A DNA stretch of 46,023 nt from DASQFD01 sp035633255 (lineage in GTDB: Bacteria; Actinomycetota; Actinomycetes; Actinomycetales; Dermatophilaceae), in NCBI GenBank assembly GCA_035633255.1, contig DASQFD010000137.1, positions 1 to 46,023 of the forward strand, written 5' to 3'. Position 1 is the stretch's first letter; every line of letters starts with the position of its first letter. Shown piece after piece: positions 45,898 through 46,023 of the stretch. Position numbers and translations under genes: made by a program. The notes below the pieces were generated by a model. The model saw only the letters and a list, made by a program, of their open reading frames with translations. It searched no databases and was not told the DNA's origin.

Positions 45898-46023
45898 ATG
45901 ATCGCCATCGTCACCATCCTGCTGGCCCTTCCGCTCGGCTACCTCGTGCGCTCGCGACTGGCGGCGAACACGACGTATGCCGTGGCCTACCTGTGGGCGT
46001 TCGTCTACCAGACGCTCTACCTC
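45898..46023 (+). CDS. Partial membrane protein (N-terminal 42 aa, runs off the right edge)
   Basis: The ATG opens MIAIVTILLALPLGYLVRSR followed by a second hydrophobic stretch. Not enough is present for a family call. It lies ten bases after the previous small membrane-protein gene and likely shares its transcript. A GTATGCCG octamer is at 45975 inside codons for Thr-Tyr-Ala-Val. Confidence 0.65.
   Translation, partial: MIAIVTILLALPLGYLVRSRLAANTTYAVAYLWAFVYQTLYL

Overview
The window is about three quarters G+C, uses almost only G/C-ending codons, and many of its genes start with GTG behind AGGAGG-like sites. Gene content (a SAM-IV riboswitch before an O-acetylhomoserine sulfhydrylase, PAC2, actinobacterial HrpA, DUF6325/SHOCT, F420-type Ddn-like oxidoreductase, WXG100-like proteins) points to an actinobacterium, probably Micrococcales near Intrasporangiaceae/Ornithinimicrobiaceae. 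The family placement is inference. I see no rRNA, tRNA, CRISPR array, IS element or phage module.

Layout. 0-9.6 kb: partial YkvA-like gene, EcsC-like protein, a stand-alone family A DNA polymerase, PAC2 protein, HrpA helicase and two WXG100-like genes that run into hrpA. 9.6-12.5 kb: metY with its SAM-IV riboswitch, then a Phd/VapC toxin-antitoxin pair and a small hypothetical. 12.5-17.5 kb: YghZ-type aldo/keto reductase, Ddn-like protein, two small membrane proteins, alpha/beta hydrolase, ornithine aminotransferase. 17.5-25.2 kb: PPOX-fold protein, a frameshifted polysaccharide deacetylase, a hypothetical, patatin, histidine phosphatase, a decayed nnrD remnant, L-lactate dehydrogenase, CapA-like lipoprotein, HIT protein. 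25.2-33.4 kb: FAD/Rieske oxidoreductase, a divergent pair (heme-oxygenase-like iron redox enzyme and CDGSH protein) that are both frameshifted, DUF6325 and SHOCT genes, PspA with a TPM-domain protein, and an AbrB/VapC module. 33.4-36.8 kb: second aldo/keto reductase, a hypothetical, and a Nudix-winged-helix protein with a degenerate Nudix box. 36.8-40.5 kb: zinc-ribbon protein, NERD-UvrD helicase and a DUF3883 protein, a group that looks defence-like. 40.8-46.0 kb: tautomerase, LuxR/TPR regulator, two-component system and small membrane proteins.

The most unusual signal is not a gene. The octamer GTATGCCG (or its complement CGGCATAC) occurs 42 times, 22 in one orientation and 20 in the other, about once per 1.1 kb, against roughly one or two expected for this composition. 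It accounts for most TAT/ATA trinucleotides in the window and forces otherwise rare codons. It therefore looks like a sequence kept at DNA level, for example an uptake-like, Chi-like, protein-binding or modification motif. A second theme is four reading-frame breaks between 18.9 and 28.5 kb. One of them, in nnrD, comes with a real deletion.

All coordinates, motif counts and family calls come from reading the sequence by eye. No database search was run.
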